A stretch of 64,000 nt of DNA from Marinobacter sp. F4218 (GCF_019443085.1 NZ_JAHZIL010000004.1:372001-436000); one strand, 5' to 3'. Positions 1 to 9,145 are shown, counted from the stretch's first letter. The notes: generated from the letters alone by a model not told the origin. Numbers and translations: made by a program.

Positions 1-1050
1 AACAATGGTCTGCAGCATGGAAGGAATCACCGCCTTGATCATGGACACCTCCTGCAACGCACCACCAATGCCCTTGGTATCCAGGGCCCAGGCACATTTC
101 AGCGTCAGCAGCCGCGCCTGTTCTATCGCCATGCGCGCATTGGCAATGATATCGGGGTTTCCGCCGAGCTTGGCAATGGGCCGGCCAAAGGCCTCGCGTG
201 TTGTCGCCCGCTTGATCAGCAGTTCCAGGGTGCGTTCGGCCGCGCCGATAGCCCGCATGCAATGGTGTACGCGGCCGGGCCCCAAACGGCCCTGGGCAAT
301 TTCAAAACCGCGCCCCGGGCCGGCGATGAACGCGCTCTTGGGCAGGCGGACATCCTCAAAAACCACCTCGCCGTGACCATAGGGCTCATCGTATTCACCA
401 AACACCGGCAGCATACGCTCGATTCGCACACCCGGCGCATCCAGAGGTACCAGAACCATGGAATGACGGCGATGTTTCTGCGCGTCCGGATCCGTCAAGC
501 CCATGAAGATCGCCACCTTACAGTCCGGGTGGCCGATGCCGGTGCTCCACCACTTGCGACCGTTCAGCACGACCTCGTCGCCTTCGACGACCGCAGTAGC
601 TTCCATGTTGGTGGCGTCGGAAGAGGCCACGCCCGGTTCGGTCATGCAGAAGGCCGAGCGGATTTCGCCACTCATCAGCTTCGGCAGCCACTCGGCTTTC
701 TGCTCGTCGGAGCCGTAGTGGATCAGCACCTCCATATTGCCGGTGTCAGGCGCGTTGCAGTTGAAGATTTCCGGGGCAATGAAGCTACGCCCCGTCTCCT
801 CGGCGATCAGGGCATAATCGGAGTTCAGCAGGCCACAACCATGCTTCTCATCCGGGAAAAACATGTTCCACAGCCCCCGGGCCTTGGCCTTTTCCTTCAA
901 TTCCTTGATAACCGGCAATACTACCCAGCGATTTTCCAGGGAGGCCAACTCCCTGTGATACTGCTCCTCGATGGGAAAAATCTCGTCCGCCATGAACTTT
1001 TTCACGCGGTTGAGGTAGTCCTGACCTTTTTCGGAAATAGCGAAATCCAT
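1..1050 (-). CDS. acyl-CoA dehydrogenase family protein (C-terminus cut by window edge)
   Basis: Flavin-dependent acyl-CoA dehydrogenase, expected to oxidise an acyl-CoA to the enoyl-CoA and pass electrons to ETF. The visible 350 residues have the N-terminal helical domain, then the flavin/substrate segment CMTEPGVASSDATN and NGRKWWSTG, then the start of the C-terminal helical domain (RATTREAFG). The segment FNCNAPDTGNMEVL is typical of the ACAD10/11-like branch, whose substrates vary, so chain length cannot be assigned. The ATG ending at 1050 is preferred over the ATG six bases upstream because GAGG lies about 8 bases before it. The frame is open to base 1, so the C-terminus is outside the window. 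It is divergent from a LysR regulator that may control it. Confidence 0.9.
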   Translation of the reverse strand, partial: MDFAISEKGQDYLNRVKKFMADEIFPIEEQYHRELASLENRWVVLPVIKELKEKAKARGLWNMFFPDEKHGCGLLNSDYALIAEETGRSFIAPEIFNCNAPDTGNMEVLIHYGSDEQKAEWLPKLMSGEIRSAFCMTEPGVASSDATNMEATAVVEGDEVVLNGRKWWSTGIGHPDCKVAIFMGLTDPDAQKHRRHSMVLVPLDAPGVRIERMLPVFGEYDEPYGHGEVVFEDVRLPKSAFIAGPGRGFEIAQGRLGPGRVHHCMRAIGAAERTLELLIKRATTREAFGRPIAKLGGNPDIIANARMAIEQARLLTLKCAWALDTKGIGGALQEVSMIKAVIPSMLQTIV

Positions 1051-1130
1051 CGTCATACCCTCACTGAAAAAATCACAATGATTGCAGTCTAGGGACGAGC
1101 CAACTATTACGCGACTGAATTATTCTTATC

Positions 1131-1148
1131 GTTTATCATTACCGAAAC
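1131..1148. promoter_or_regulatory. possible LysR-type binding site between divergent genes
   Basis: The short intergenic region between the acyl-CoA dehydrogenase and the LysR gene contains the dyad GTTT-N10-AAAC, which includes a T-N11-A pattern as favoured by LysR-family regulators. The surroundings are AT-rich. Position fits autoregulation and control of the divergent gene, but the motif is short and could be chance. Confidence 0.2.
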
Positions 1149-1173
1149 TAATTCACAGACCCGGATCTTCGAC

Positions 1174-2067
1174 ATGGCCCTGAATCGCCTGGACCTGAAC
1201 CTTCTGCATGTTTTTGACACGATCTATCGGGAGGGTAGCCTGACCCGTGCAGCCCGGGCCCTGCACCTGACACAGCCGGCGGTCAGCCATTCGCTGTCGC
1301 GGCTGCGGGACCATTTTGACGACCGCCTGTTCACCCGCCAGGGCAACCAGATGGTGCCCACGCCGCTGGCCCGGCGTTTCCTGGAATCCATGCGCCCCGG
1401 ACTCACCCAGATCCAGAGTGCAGTCAACCAGTTCCACGCTTTTGATCCGGCCAACCAGAGAAAGACTTACTCGCTGGGACTGCGGGACATCCTGGAATCA
1501 ACCTTCCTGCCACAACTGATGAGGCGACTGGATCCCTACCCGAATCTCGAAATTTTCAGCCAGCGTATTGCCCGGCGAGAGATGGAGACCCAACTGGCGG
1601 CTGGCAAGCTGGATTTTGCCGTGGACGTGCTGTTACCGGTGAGCGACCAGACTGCCCACGAGCTGCTCCGGCGGGACCGGCTGGTCGTGCTTGCGAGGAC
1701 GGGGCATCCGTTGGCGGACGGGGGACTGTCGATGGAGGATTACCTGACCGCCCGACACGTTCTGGTGTCGTCGCGGACGGAAGGACCGGGCATTGAGGAT
1801 TTCGAACTCTCCCGGCTTGGCGTTCAACGCAGCATCCGGCTTCGTTGCCAGCACTACTACGCGGCATGTCGGGTTGTGGAAAAAACCGATCTGCTGCTGA
1901 CCATGCCGGAAGCCTATGCCCGCATCATTGCCCAGAGAGCGAACATCGTCATCATGGATCCGCCAGCGAACCTGCCGTCAATTGACGTGCATCTATACTG
2001 GCACAAAGCCTATGAACGGGAACCGGCACTGATCTGGTTCCGGGAACAGTTGCGGGAAATCAGTTGA
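1174..2067 (+). CDS. LysR-family transcriptional regulator
   Basis: 297 residues, the normal LysR length. The N-terminal winged helix-turn-helix covers about residues 5-63 (SLTRAARALHLTQPAVSHSL), and the rest is the periplasmic-binding-protein-like effector domain. The effector is unknown. The gene is divergent from the acyl-CoA dehydrogenase with about 120 bases between the starts, the usual LysR arrangement, so regulation of that gene is a reasonable inference. The ATG at 1174 has a weak GGA-type ribosome site. It converges on the next gene with a gap of only 9 bases. Confidence 0.9.
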   Translation: MALNRLDLNLLHVFDTIYREGSLTRAARALHLTQPAVSHSLSRLRDHFDDRLFTRQGNQMVPTPLARRFLESMRPGLTQIQSAVNQFHAFDPANQRKTYSLGLRDILESTFLPQLMRRLDPYPNLEIFSQRIARREMETQLAAGKLDFAVDVLLPVSDQTAHELLRRDRLVVLARTGHPLADGGLSMEDYLTARHVLVSSRTEGPGIEDFELSRLGVQRSIRLRCQHYYAACRVVEKTDLLLTMPEAYARIIAQRANIVIMDPPANLPSIDVHLYWHKAYEREPALIWFREQLREIS

Positions 2068-2076
2068 GGGTGTCGC

Positions 2077-2433
2077 CTAGTAGGCGCCCACGGCCATCAA
2101 GAACCCAAAGAAGCCAATGGCGGTAATGCCCAACGCGGCCACCACGATCCCGAACCCCCACCAGATGGCAGCCCCGTCGGAAACATCAACGTTGTGCCCA
2201 CGCAACGTGCGATAGAACGCCCAGGGGCCGAGAATGAAGGCACCGACCACAGCGAAGACGAGCCCGACACTGATGCCGGCAAACGTCCAGGTAGCCAGTG
2301 AAGTGGCCCGATCCGAGACCTGATCGGTGACGCCGTGGTGCTCAAGAAATTTCTTGCAGAAAAACCACAACAGCGCGAACAGTGCGGCAACAAAAACCAG
2401 TCCGCCGACGAAAGTAATTATTCGATAGAGCAA
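2077..2433 (-). CDS. small membrane protein of unknown function
   Basis: 118 residues with three hydrophobic stretches, at about residues 5-26, 47-70 and 90-115, separated by a charged segment (KKFLEHHGVTDQVSDRA). I do not recognise the family. It probably sits in the inner membrane. The start is TTG at 2433, supported by AGGA seven bases upstream; no ATG fits. It lies 28 bases downstream of the EAL gene on the same strand and is probably cotranscribed with it. Confidence 0.7.
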   Translation of the reverse strand: MLYRIITFVGGLVFVAALFALLWFFCKKFLEHHGVTDQVSDRATSLATWTFAGISVGLVFAVVGAFILGPWAFYRTLRGHNVDVSDGAAIWWGFGIVVAALGITAIGFFGFLMAVGAY

Positions 2434-2461
2434 AGGAATATCCTGTCAGGTAAAGGCTGCC

Positions 2462-3226
2462 TCACACCGGAAAAACCGGCTCTGGCAGACATTCGAATCC
2501 GGGTTTGGCGAACAGGAAGCCCTGGTAGAGGTGAATCCCCTGAGAGCGCAACCAGAAGTACTCTTCCCTGGTCTCCACGCCTTCCGCCACAATCCGCCCC
2601 CCCAACTGTTTCATCATGCTGATGATGCCGTTGACAACAGCTTGCTTGTTGGGTTCATTGTGAATATTTCGAACCAGTCCCATATCCAGTTTCAGCAGGT
2701 CCGGGGGACTCGCCATCATAATGTCATAGCGGGAATAACCGGCACCAAAATCATCGATGGCAGTACTGAACCCCATTTCCTGATAGGCCTCGATGATTGA
2801 GGCCAGGTGCTCCACTGATGTCAGCTTCTCATTTTCCGTCAGCTCGAAAATGATCTTCCGGGTGTCGAAGTCGTAGGTTTTTGCTGCCGCCAGTGTCGTT
2901 CGGATACAGTACTCCGCCTGATAGACCGCGTTCGGCATGAAATTGATGCTGAGCATGGTATCCATGTTGAGACGGGAGGCAAGTTTTACGGCTTTGACCC
3001 GGCAAACCTGATCAAAGGAATACTGGTTGGTCTCGTTCACCTTTGACAGGATGTGTGACGCCCCTTCTCCATCCAGCCCCCGGACCAGGGCTTCATGGGC
3101 AAAAACAGACTTGTTTATGACATCGACAATGGGCTGAAAGGCAAACGTGAAGGAAAAACCCAACCCTTCACCACACGCACATTGATCACAATGAGACTCA
3201 TCAAAAAGGACTGCGGGCTGGTTCAC
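2462..3226 (-). CDS. stand-alone EAL-domain c-di-GMP phosphodiesterase with Cys-rich N-terminus
   Basis: About 254 residues, almost all one EAL domain that would hydrolyse cyclic di-GMP to pGpG. Catalytic motifs look intact: HEALVRG, SINFMPN, FELTENE, AIDDFGAGYS, LLKLD, VAEGVET and YQGFLF. A short N-terminal lead carries the cluster CDQCAC before the domain; it could bind metal or respond to redox, but this is inference. There is no GGDEF, PAS or membrane segment, so it should be cytoplasmic. GTG at 3226 is chosen because AGGAG lies five bases before it; another GTG at 3232 overlaps that site. It leads a probable two-gene unit with the small membrane protein. Confidence 0.85.
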   Translation of the reverse strand: MNQPAVLFDESHCDQCACGEGLGFSFTFAFQPIVDVINKSVFAHEALVRGLDGEGASHILSKVNETNQYSFDQVCRVKAVKLASRLNMDTMLSINFMPNAVYQAEYCIRTTLAAAKTYDFDTRKIIFELTENEKLTSVEHLASIIEAYQEMGFSTAIDDFGAGYSRYDIMMASPPDLLKLDMGLVRNIHNEPNKQAVVNGIISMMKQLGGRIVAEGVETREEYFWLRSQGIHLYQGFLFAKPGFECLPEPVFPV

Positions 3227-3420
3227 TTCCACTCCTGAACATCACTCTGAACTGTTTACTGCGCCGATCAGACAGACAACTTCATTCACTATAGCTTTCG
3301 GACCCGCTGCGACACAACGCTCGAACGCTATTACCTTGATTTTGGTGGCATCCCCACGCTAGAAGACTAAACTGGGACACTGGTGCACCTACGAGCCAAT
3401 TGAATAAAGGAGTCCCCCGA

Positions 3421-4575
3421 ATGGCCGAAACTACCCGCATCGCAATCACCCCCGGCGACGGCATTGGACCGGAAGTGGTTGGCGAAGCTGTACGCTGCCT
3501 GGAAACCCTGCGCGCCAAGCACGGGCTTGCCATGGAGTGGACCCGATTTCCCTGGCCGTCCCACGCTTGGCATGAGGAGCACGGCGACTCCATGCCGGAG
3601 GATGCTCTGAAGCAACTTCAGGCCTACGATGCGATTCTCCTCGGCGCCTTGGGAGACCCGGGGCCGATGGACGACCCTGACCGGTACCTGCTGCCGGACA
3701 GCATTTCCCTGGCACCTCTGCTGGATATGCGCAAGGGCTTCGATCAGTGGGTGTGCGAAAGGCCCGCCCGCCTGTTGCCGGGCGCGCGCCAGTACCTTGC
3801 CGATGAGCGGGCGAAGGACATAGACATGCTGGTCATTCGCGAAAACTCCGAAGGTGAGTATGTGAGCCAGGGTGGCCGCTTGCGCAAAGGCACCGCCGAT
3901 GAAGTAGCGACACAAATGGAAGTGTTCACCCGCAAGGCGACTGACCGGATCATCCGATATGGCTTTGAGCAGGCCCGGATTCGTGCAGGGGAAAGGGTGA
4001 AAGAGGGGCGAACGCGTAGTTTCCGCACCCTCGACGGCCGGACCTGTGAGAGCCAGGTGTGCCTTGTAACCAAACGCAACGCGCTCCGCTACTGGGGCGA
4101 CATGTACACCGAGGCGTTTGAAGAGATCGGCAAGGAGTTTCCAGACGTGGCGACCCACCACGAACTGGTGGACGCCGCCTGTATGAAATTCGTGCAAAGC
4201 CCCTGGGCCTTCGATGTCGTGGTCGCCAGCAACCTGCAGGGCGATATCCTGACCGATCTGGCCGCGGTATTATCGGGAGGCATGGGGGTTGCCCCATCCT
4301 GCAACCTGAACCCGACGGACCCGACGATGCCGTCGATGTTCGAGCCCACCCACGGCAGTGCGCCCGACATTGCCGGCCAGGGCCTCGCGGACCCGACCGC
4401 CATGCTGTTCACCACCGCACGCATGCTGGAATGGCTGGGCCGCAAGGATCCGACGCTTGCCGCCGCAGGCAAGGAGCTGTTCGAGGCGGTTGCGGCGGAC
4501 CTGGCGGAGAACGCAGGGAGCCAGCGCGGTACCCGCGAGATCGGGGCGGCTATCTGCAAGCGATTGACCGCCTGA
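3421..4575 (+). CDS. isopropylmalate/isocitrate/tartrate dehydrogenase family protein
   Basis: 384-residue NAD(P)-dependent beta-decarboxylating dehydrogenase of the IPMDH/IDH superfamily. Visible motifs are ITPGDGIGPEVVGEAV at the N-terminus, LLGALGDPG, the substrate/metal segment VIRENSEGEYVSQGG, NLQGDILTDLAAVLSGG with the metal-binding aspartates, and the cofactor loop FEPTHGSAPDIAGQG. No leu genes are nearby and the substrate loop differs from leuB, so tartrate/D-malate-type activity is more likely than leucine synthesis, but the substrate cannot be fixed. The ATG at 3421 has AAGGAG eight bases upstream; a TTG 21 bases earlier is rejected. It appears monocistronic. Confidence 0.8.
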   Translation: MAETTRIAITPGDGIGPEVVGEAVRCLETLRAKHGLAMEWTRFPWPSHAWHEEHGDSMPEDALKQLQAYDAILLGALGDPGPMDDPDRYLLPDSISLAPLLDMRKGFDQWVCERPARLLPGARQYLADERAKDIDMLVIRENSEGEYVSQGGRLRKGTADEVATQMEVFTRKATDRIIRYGFEQARIRAGERVKEGRTRSFRTLDGRTCESQVCLVTKRNALRYWGDMYTEAFEEIGKEFPDVATHHELVDAACMKFVQSPWAFDVVVASNLQGDILTDLAAVLSGGMGVAPSCNLNPTDPTMPSMFEPTHGSAPDIAGQGLADPTAMLFTTARMLEWLGRKDPTLAAAGKELFEAVAADLAENAGSQRGTREIGAAICKRLTA

Positions 4576-4586
4576 TACACGCCATC

Positions 4587-4619
4587 AGCGGCGCGCGATC
4601 AGTCCAATAGCGCGCCGCT
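4587..4619 (+). terminator. hairpin downstream of the dehydrogenase gene
   Basis: Perfect 10-bp inverted repeat AGCGGCGCGC / GCGCGCCGCT with a 13-base loop, starting 12 bases after the stop codon. It is followed by CGGTTGATTTGG rather than a clean T-run, so termination may be weak. It lies between convergent genes. Confidence 0.55.
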
Positions 4620-4648
4620 CGGTTGATTTGGCTTCCACCACAGGGGGC

Positions 4649-5221
4649 TCACTGGTCCGCCATGACGAATTCGAGACGTCCCGGCGCGACACGCACATCC
4701 ACCGGCATCGCTCCGAACATTCGCTGGGCAAAATCGGTTTCATCCAGACGGTAAACCGGCATGGTTTCCAGCATTTGGGCCACCGCTCGCATGACAGTGT
4801 CGGTCACCGGTTTCAGATCTCCCTTGAAATAGGGGGATTCAATATTGCTTTCAAGCAACTGAAGCCGACGGATGAAGATGGCTTTTTCCGTGCTGTCGTA
4901 TACCGGCGCACCCTCGACTTTCAGAGCAATATCGACCGGCAATTTGGCCAGCAAGGCGTTCACAGCGATCTGGCCCTTGACGTCAATCACGGCAACATCC
5001 CGCCCATCGGGGCCAAGGGTAATATCGGCGTCGTTCAGGCTCAGGCTGAGCGGCGAACCACTCTGCAACTGCTGACGATCAAAATCCCTCACCACATCCT
5101 GAAGGTGCCGTTCCAGCTCCCCCTCGGAAATGGAATACGGCGAGAAACTGGCACAGCCACTGGTCAATCCAACAACCATGAAAACCAGCGCCCACAGGCC
5201 TGTCTTGGGTAATTTAAGCAT
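4649..5221 (-). CDS. DUF1439-type outer-membrane lipoprotein
   Basis: 190 residues. The N-terminus is a lipoprotein signal peptide with a hydrophobic core and LTSGC lipobox (Cys23), so the mature protein should be lipid-anchored. The body (YSISEGELERHL, a central beta-rich segment, LESNIESPYFKG) resembles the DUF1439/YceB-like family, whose members are probably lipid- or hydrophobe-binding envelope proteins. Function is unknown. The ATG has GGAG eight bases upstream. It is downstream of the aminotransferase and Cys-rich genes on the same strand, about 97 bases away. Confidence 0.75.
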   Translation of the reverse strand: MLKLPKTGLWALVFMVVGLTSGCASFSPYSISEGELERHLQDVVRDFDRQQLQSGSPLSLSLNDADITLGPDGRDVAVIDVKGQIAVNALLAKLPVDIALKVEGAPVYDSTEKAIFIRRLQLLESNIESPYFKGDLKPVTDTVMRAVAQMLETMPVYRLDETDFAQRMFGAMPVDVRVAPGRLEFVMADQ

Positions 5222-5318
5222 TGGTTTATCTCCGTAAAGTCGGCTTATATCCTGCGGCAGGGCGGCAGCGGGGGCAAGGTGGGCAGATTAAGGATTGGTC
5301 AGGATAGCGCCGGGCCGG

Positions 5319-5510
5319 TTACTCGTTCTCGGCCCGGACATCCACATGAGGAGTCAGGTCGTCGTCGAAAGTTACGTGAATCAGAATGGGACGACAGCAG
5401 ACCTGGCAGTCCTCGACGTACTCCTGCTCCGGCACCGACGGGTCGACGCTGACATCCAGCGTCTCCCAACAGTAGGGGCATTGCACGAGGACCGACTCCA
5501 GGGCAGACAT
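5319..5510 (-). CDS. CPXCG-motif Cys-rich small protein
   Basis: 63 residues with two cysteine pairs (CPYC near residue 11, CQVCC near residue 37), giving a probable zinc-ribbon fold. It matches the family annotated as CPXCG-motif-containing proteins, which is widespread in gammaproteobacteria and lacks a known role. It starts only 9 bases after the aminotransferase stop, so the two are almost certainly cotranscribed. The acidic C-terminus (HVDVRAENE) is noteworthy for such a small protein. Confidence 0.8.
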   Translation of the reverse strand: MSALESVLVQCPYCWETLDVSVDPSVPEQEYVEDCQVCCRPILIHVTFDDDLTPHVDVRAENE

Positions 5511-5519
5511 GACGTCACC

Positions 5520-6746
5520 TCAGAACTGTTGCTTCGCCATCCAGGGAATGATGCGATCGAACGCTTGCTCGAGTTTCTCGCAGGTTGTTGAGAAACTGAT
5601 TCGAACGGCGTTGGTGGATTCCTCACCGAAGGCATCGCCCGGCACCACACAAACCCCGGTTTCCTTGAGCATTCGCAATGCCAGGTCCGAACCGTCCACA
5701 TGAGGCGGCAGAGCCGGAAAGGCGAAGAAGGCACCGCCGGGCTTGTAGCCAGTCATGTGCGGCGTCTGCTCGATCAATTCCACCGTTTTGTCGCGACGCT
5801 CGCGGTAGATATTCACCATGTCCTGGACACACTGCTGATCACCGGTAAGTGCGGCCACGCCAGCGAACTGGGACGGCGTGTTCGCCACGGACGTGGTGAA
5901 CATGTGATAGCGCCGCAGGGACTTGATCGCGGCCTGGCTCGCGATCACCCAGCCAACCCTCAGACCGGCCATGCTGTAGGTTTTGGAAAAACTACTGATG
6001 CACATGATGTTGTCCAGGTCCATTGAGCAATTCAGGACACTGGCAAAATCATCATCATCGAAAATCAGGTGGTCATAGACTTCGTCCGCGTAGACCTGAA
6101 TGCCCCGATACGCGCATTCTTCAAGTATGGTTTCTACGGTACTGCGCGGATAGACCGCCCCGGTCGGGTTGTTGGGATTGTTGAGAATCAGTGCAAAGGT
6201 GCGCGACCCCATGGCCCGGATGACTTCATCCGGATCAAGCTGGTGGTCGTTCTCCGCCCGCGTCGGAACAAACTTGACCTCACCGCCATTCATCCGGATC
6301 AATGGGGCATACAGCAGGAACGACGGATCGGTCACGATGAATTGCCGACCCGGTGCCGACGTCGCCGAAATGGCCAGGTACATGGCCTCGGTCGCACCAC
6401 TGGTGATCAGGATATTGTCACGGGTCAGCTTCCGGTTGTAGCGCTTGCCGTAATAGTCTCTGAGCGCAACCAGCAACTCGGGGAGCCCGGCATCCATGGT
6501 GTAACCGGTCTGCCCGGCATTCAGGGCATCAATATAGGCATCGATGACGTGCTTGGGCGTCGGCAGGTCCGGCTGACCGATGGAAAGATGGATAACATCT
6601 TTCATGGTGGCCGCCATATTCACCATGCGACGAATGCCCGGCACCGGAATCGCCTGCATGGCAGGGTTCCAACTGGCCTTGTTTTTCCGGTACTTCACTT
6701 TACGCGGTCTGGACTGGCCGGTTTCGTGGTTGGCGGCTTCTGCCAT
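5520..6746 (-). CDS. pyridoxal-phosphate-dependent aminotransferase, class I/II
   Basis: 408 residues, fold-type I aminotransferase. Motifs are the substrate arm IGQPDLPTP, TSGATEAMYL, the conserved asparagine/aspartate segments ILNNPNNPTGAV and YADEVYDHL, and the Schiff-base lysine in SSFSKTYSMAGLRVGWV. Family members transaminate aspartate, aromatic or other amino acids; the substrate is not determined here. The start is the ATG at 6746 because AGGAGGT lies directly upstream at good spacing; an upstream in-frame codon at 6770 has no such site. A basic N-terminal tail (SRPRKVKYRKNKAS) precedes the domain. Confidence 0.9.
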   Translation of the reverse strand: MAEAANHETGQSRPRKVKYRKNKASWNPAMQAIPVPGIRRMVNMAATMKDVIHLSIGQPDLPTPKHVIDAYIDALNAGQTGYTMDAGLPELLVALRDYYGKRYNRKLTRDNILITSGATEAMYLAISATSAPGRQFIVTDPSFLLYAPLIRMNGGEVKFVPTRAENDHQLDPDEVIRAMGSRTFALILNNPNNPTGAVYPRSTVETILEECAYRGIQVYADEVYDHLIFDDDDFASVLNCSMDLDNIMCISSFSKTYSMAGLRVGWVIASQAAIKSLRRYHMFTTSVANTPSQFAGVAALTGDQQCVQDMVNIYRERRDKTVELIEQTPHMTGYKPGGAFFAFPALPPHVDGSDLALRMLKETGVCVVPGDAFGEESTNAVRISFSTTCEKLEQAFDRIIPWMAKQQF

Positions 6747-6973
6747 AAACACCTCCTGCAAACGGGGCAAAAAAACCTACCCCTGCAGGTTAGCCAGTAA
6801 CACCCGGCCACACAAGGCAAAAACTGAGAAAGATGCGGCGCTTGAAACCACCATCAGGATCGCTTTTCCGGAAGCTCAGGAGTAACAGCAAGTTGACCGC
6901 ACTGCACCGGCATACCAGACTGTCGTGAGGCCCACACAGACGATCGTCAGTCACACACACAGGCGGAGGTTCA

Positions 6974-7957
6974 ATGACACAGCCAAGCAAGCCCGTTGTA
7001 ACCGTTCTCACTGCTCCGGGGGAGCCGGAGCCACCGGGAATGGATGCTCTCAGGACACGCGCGGAAGTACGGTTTGCCTGTGACGAACAGACACTGAGGG
7101 ACACCCTTCCCGGCACCGATATCATGATGGTAACGGACTTCCGAACCGAAGCTCTGGAAGCCGCGTGGCCATCGGCGGATAAGCTGCAGTGGATTCATGC
7201 CACCAGCGCGGGCGTGGATGCCCTGATGTTCCCTGCCCTGATCAAGGGCGATGTGGTGGTGACCAACGCCCGCGGCATCTTTGATCGCACCATTGCCGAG
7301 TACGTGCTGTGCACTATCCTGATGTTTGCCAAGGATTTCCCGGGTTCAATCCGGCTGCAGATGAAGCATCAGTGGAAACACCGGGATACCGAGCGGGCCG
7401 AGGGCAAGCAGGTGTTGGTGGTCGGAGCCGGATCTATTGGTCGGCAGATTGGCCGGCTGGTTGCCGCTGCCGGCCTGAAACCCCATGGTATTGCCCGCAC
7501 GCCCCGTCACGACGACCCGGATTTTGTGAAAGTCCACGGCAATGACGAACTGTTCGAACAGTTAAGCCATGCCGATTTCGTGGTGATTGCCGCTCCGCTG
7601 ACGCCGCAGACCGAGGGCCTGTTTGATGAGAAGGCCTTCAAGGCCATGAAAAACACGGCACGACTGATCAACATCGGCCGAGGCCCGATCGTGAAGACCG
7701 ACGATCTAATCACGGCGCTCCAAAACGGCGAGATTGCCGGCGCTGGCCTCGATGTCTTCGAGGAGGAGCCGCTGCCGGAAGGCCATCCGCTCTGGGACAT
7801 GGAAAATGTCACCATGACGGCCCACATGGCCGGTGATTTCATTGGCTGGAAACGCGCCCTCACCGACCAGTTCCTGGAAAACTTTGATCGTTGGCACAAA
7901 GGCGAGGACCTGTTCAATTTCGTGGACAAGGAACTCGGCTACGCCGGCAGCAAATAA
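6974..7957 (+). CDS. D-2-hydroxyacid dehydrogenase (NAD-binding)
   Basis: 327 residues in the D-isomer-specific 2-hydroxyacid dehydrogenase family, which interconverts 2-keto and D-2-hydroxy acids. The Rossmann motif VVGAGSIGRQIG starts near residue 154. INIGRGPIVKTDDL, AGLDVFEEEPLP and a terminal TMTAHMAG segment, where the catalytic His is expected, follow. The N-terminal half is short and diverged as in the glyoxylate/hydroxypyruvate reductase-like subgroup. The ATG has GGAGG four bases upstream. It is divergent from the aminotransferase and closed by a strong terminator. Confidence 0.88.
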   Translation: MTQPSKPVVTVLTAPGEPEPPGMDALRTRAEVRFACDEQTLRDTLPGTDIMMVTDFRTEALEAAWPSADKLQWIHATSAGVDALMFPALIKGDVVVTNARGIFDRTIAEYVLCTILMFAKDFPGSIRLQMKHQWKHRDTERAEGKQVLVVGAGSIGRQIGRLVAAAGLKPHGIARTPRHDDPDFVKVHGNDELFEQLSHADFVVIAAPLTPQTEGLFDEKAFKAMKNTARLINIGRGPIVKTDDLITALQNGEIAGAGLDVFEEEPLPEGHPLWDMENVTMTAHMAGDFIGWKRALTDQFLENFDRWHKGEDLFNFVDKELGYAGSK

Positions 7958-7972
7958 AGCCGGTCAAGATAG

Positions 7973-8001
7973 AAAGGGTGGGCCTCGGCCCACCCTTTTT
8001 T
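7973..8001. terminator. strong bidirectional rho-independent terminator
   Basis: The palindrome AAAGGGTGGGCC-TC-GGCCCACCCTTT is followed by a T-run on the plus strand and preceded by A residues. It sits between convergent genes and can serve the D-2-hydroxyacid dehydrogenase and the desaturase. Confidence 0.9.
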
Positions 8002-8015
8002 CATCTGGTTCGGAG

Positions 8016-9101
8016 TTAACGGTTACTGGCCGCGTACTGCTTTTGCAATGGAAGCAGATCAACCACCCGCCCGGGGTTGTTGGGATCGACCAGTTCCGTG
8101 GCTGAACGGTAAACCCGCGGCGTGCTATACAGCAGCTTCAGTGCCGTGGAGTGCGGCATCGCCACGTAGCGATCGCCATGGTGCTGCTCCAGCCAGACCC
8201 GCACCCGCGGCGCCTTGTTGGAAGACATCTTCGGAAAGAAATGATGCTCCACATGGTGACTGAACCGGAAATGCAGACGATCCAGCACCGGATGGCTTCG
8301 CAGACTCATGGAGTTATCCAGCGGGTTGTTGGTCGCGGTCTGGGGTCGCAGGAAATGGTTGGTCAGGATGTAACCCTGCCCCAGGGCGTTCGCCACCATA
8401 AACGGCACCAGCACGGTGAAAACCACCAAAGGGCCGGACAGCACCGCAAGCACGCCCCAGGCCGCCACGCAGACAAACGATTGCCGAATTGCCTTGCCGC
8501 GGTCGAAGCCCTTGAAGGGCTTCCGCTTCCTGGCCTGGAACCACAGCACCAGCTGTGCGTGAAAGGTAAACGAGTAAACCAGAAACAGATAGCTGTACCA
8601 GGTACCCGATCCCGGCGCCAGTCGGGTGAATCTCTTCTGTTTGGGGTCCGCCTTGTAGCGACGCAGTGTGCCGAAGCTGTCCGGATCGGCATCACCGGCA
8701 TTGGTATTGCCGTGGTGAACCACGTTGTGCCACTTTCGCCAAAACTCAGGCGGCACCACAAACGGACCAAAGCCCAGCCAGCCAAAGAAATTCTGCCAGC
8801 GCCGGCTCATGCCCAGTGCACCGTGTAGTACCTCGTGCGCCAACAGCGCCTGGCAACCAATGCTGTGCCCGACCACCAATGCCAGCGTTAGATTGCCATA
8901 CCAGGGCAGGCCCGCCAGCAGAATCACGGCCATCCCGCCCCAGATGAGCATCTGCAGCGGCAGGAACCAGATCACCCGCCAGGTCTGAGCCCTGAATGTG
9001 TCCGGCGGCAGCTCTCTCTTCATTCTGTCCCGAAGCTCACGTTCATCGGGTTTCCCATATACGGTCTCACCCAAGATGTCGGAGTTCACAGCTACATTCA
9101 T
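8016..9101 (-). CDS. membrane fatty acid desaturase
   Basis: 361-residue di-iron membrane desaturase. All three histidine boxes are present: HEVLHG (HX3H), HNVVHHG (HX3HH) and HHVEHHFFP. Hydrophobic segments at about residues 45-85 and 195-235 would anchor it in the inner membrane. It should introduce a double bond into an acyl chain on a lipid or acyl-CoA; regiochemistry and electron donor are not evident. The start ATG has AAGG six bases upstream. Three palindromic elements lie between about 45 and 117 bases upstream of it, which suggests control by lipid-responsive repressors. Confidence 0.9.
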   Translation of the reverse strand: MNVAVNSDILGETVYGKPDERELRDRMKRELPPDTFRAQTWRVIWFLPLQMLIWGGMAVILLAGLPWYGNLTLALVVGHSIGCQALLAHEVLHGALGMSRRWQNFFGWLGFGPFVVPPEFWRKWHNVVHHGNTNAGDADPDSFGTLRRYKADPKQKRFTRLAPGSGTWYSYLFLVYSFTFHAQLVLWFQARKRKPFKGFDRGKAIRQSFVCVAAWGVLAVLSGPLVVFTVLVPFMVANALGQGYILTNHFLRPQTATNNPLDNSMSLRSHPVLDRLHFRFSHHVEHHFFPKMSSNKAPRVRVWLEQHHGDRYVAMPHSTALKLLYSTPRVYRSATELVDPNNPGRVVDLLPLQKQYAASNR

Positions 9102-9145
9102 CGGTCACCTTCGCCTTCCTGACATTTGAACTCATACATATCGCC

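Noticed and set aside
262-1092. 276-codon plus-strand frame opposite the acyl-CoA dehydrogenase
   Set aside because: Shadow. The real gene is on the minus strand and runs off the left edge.
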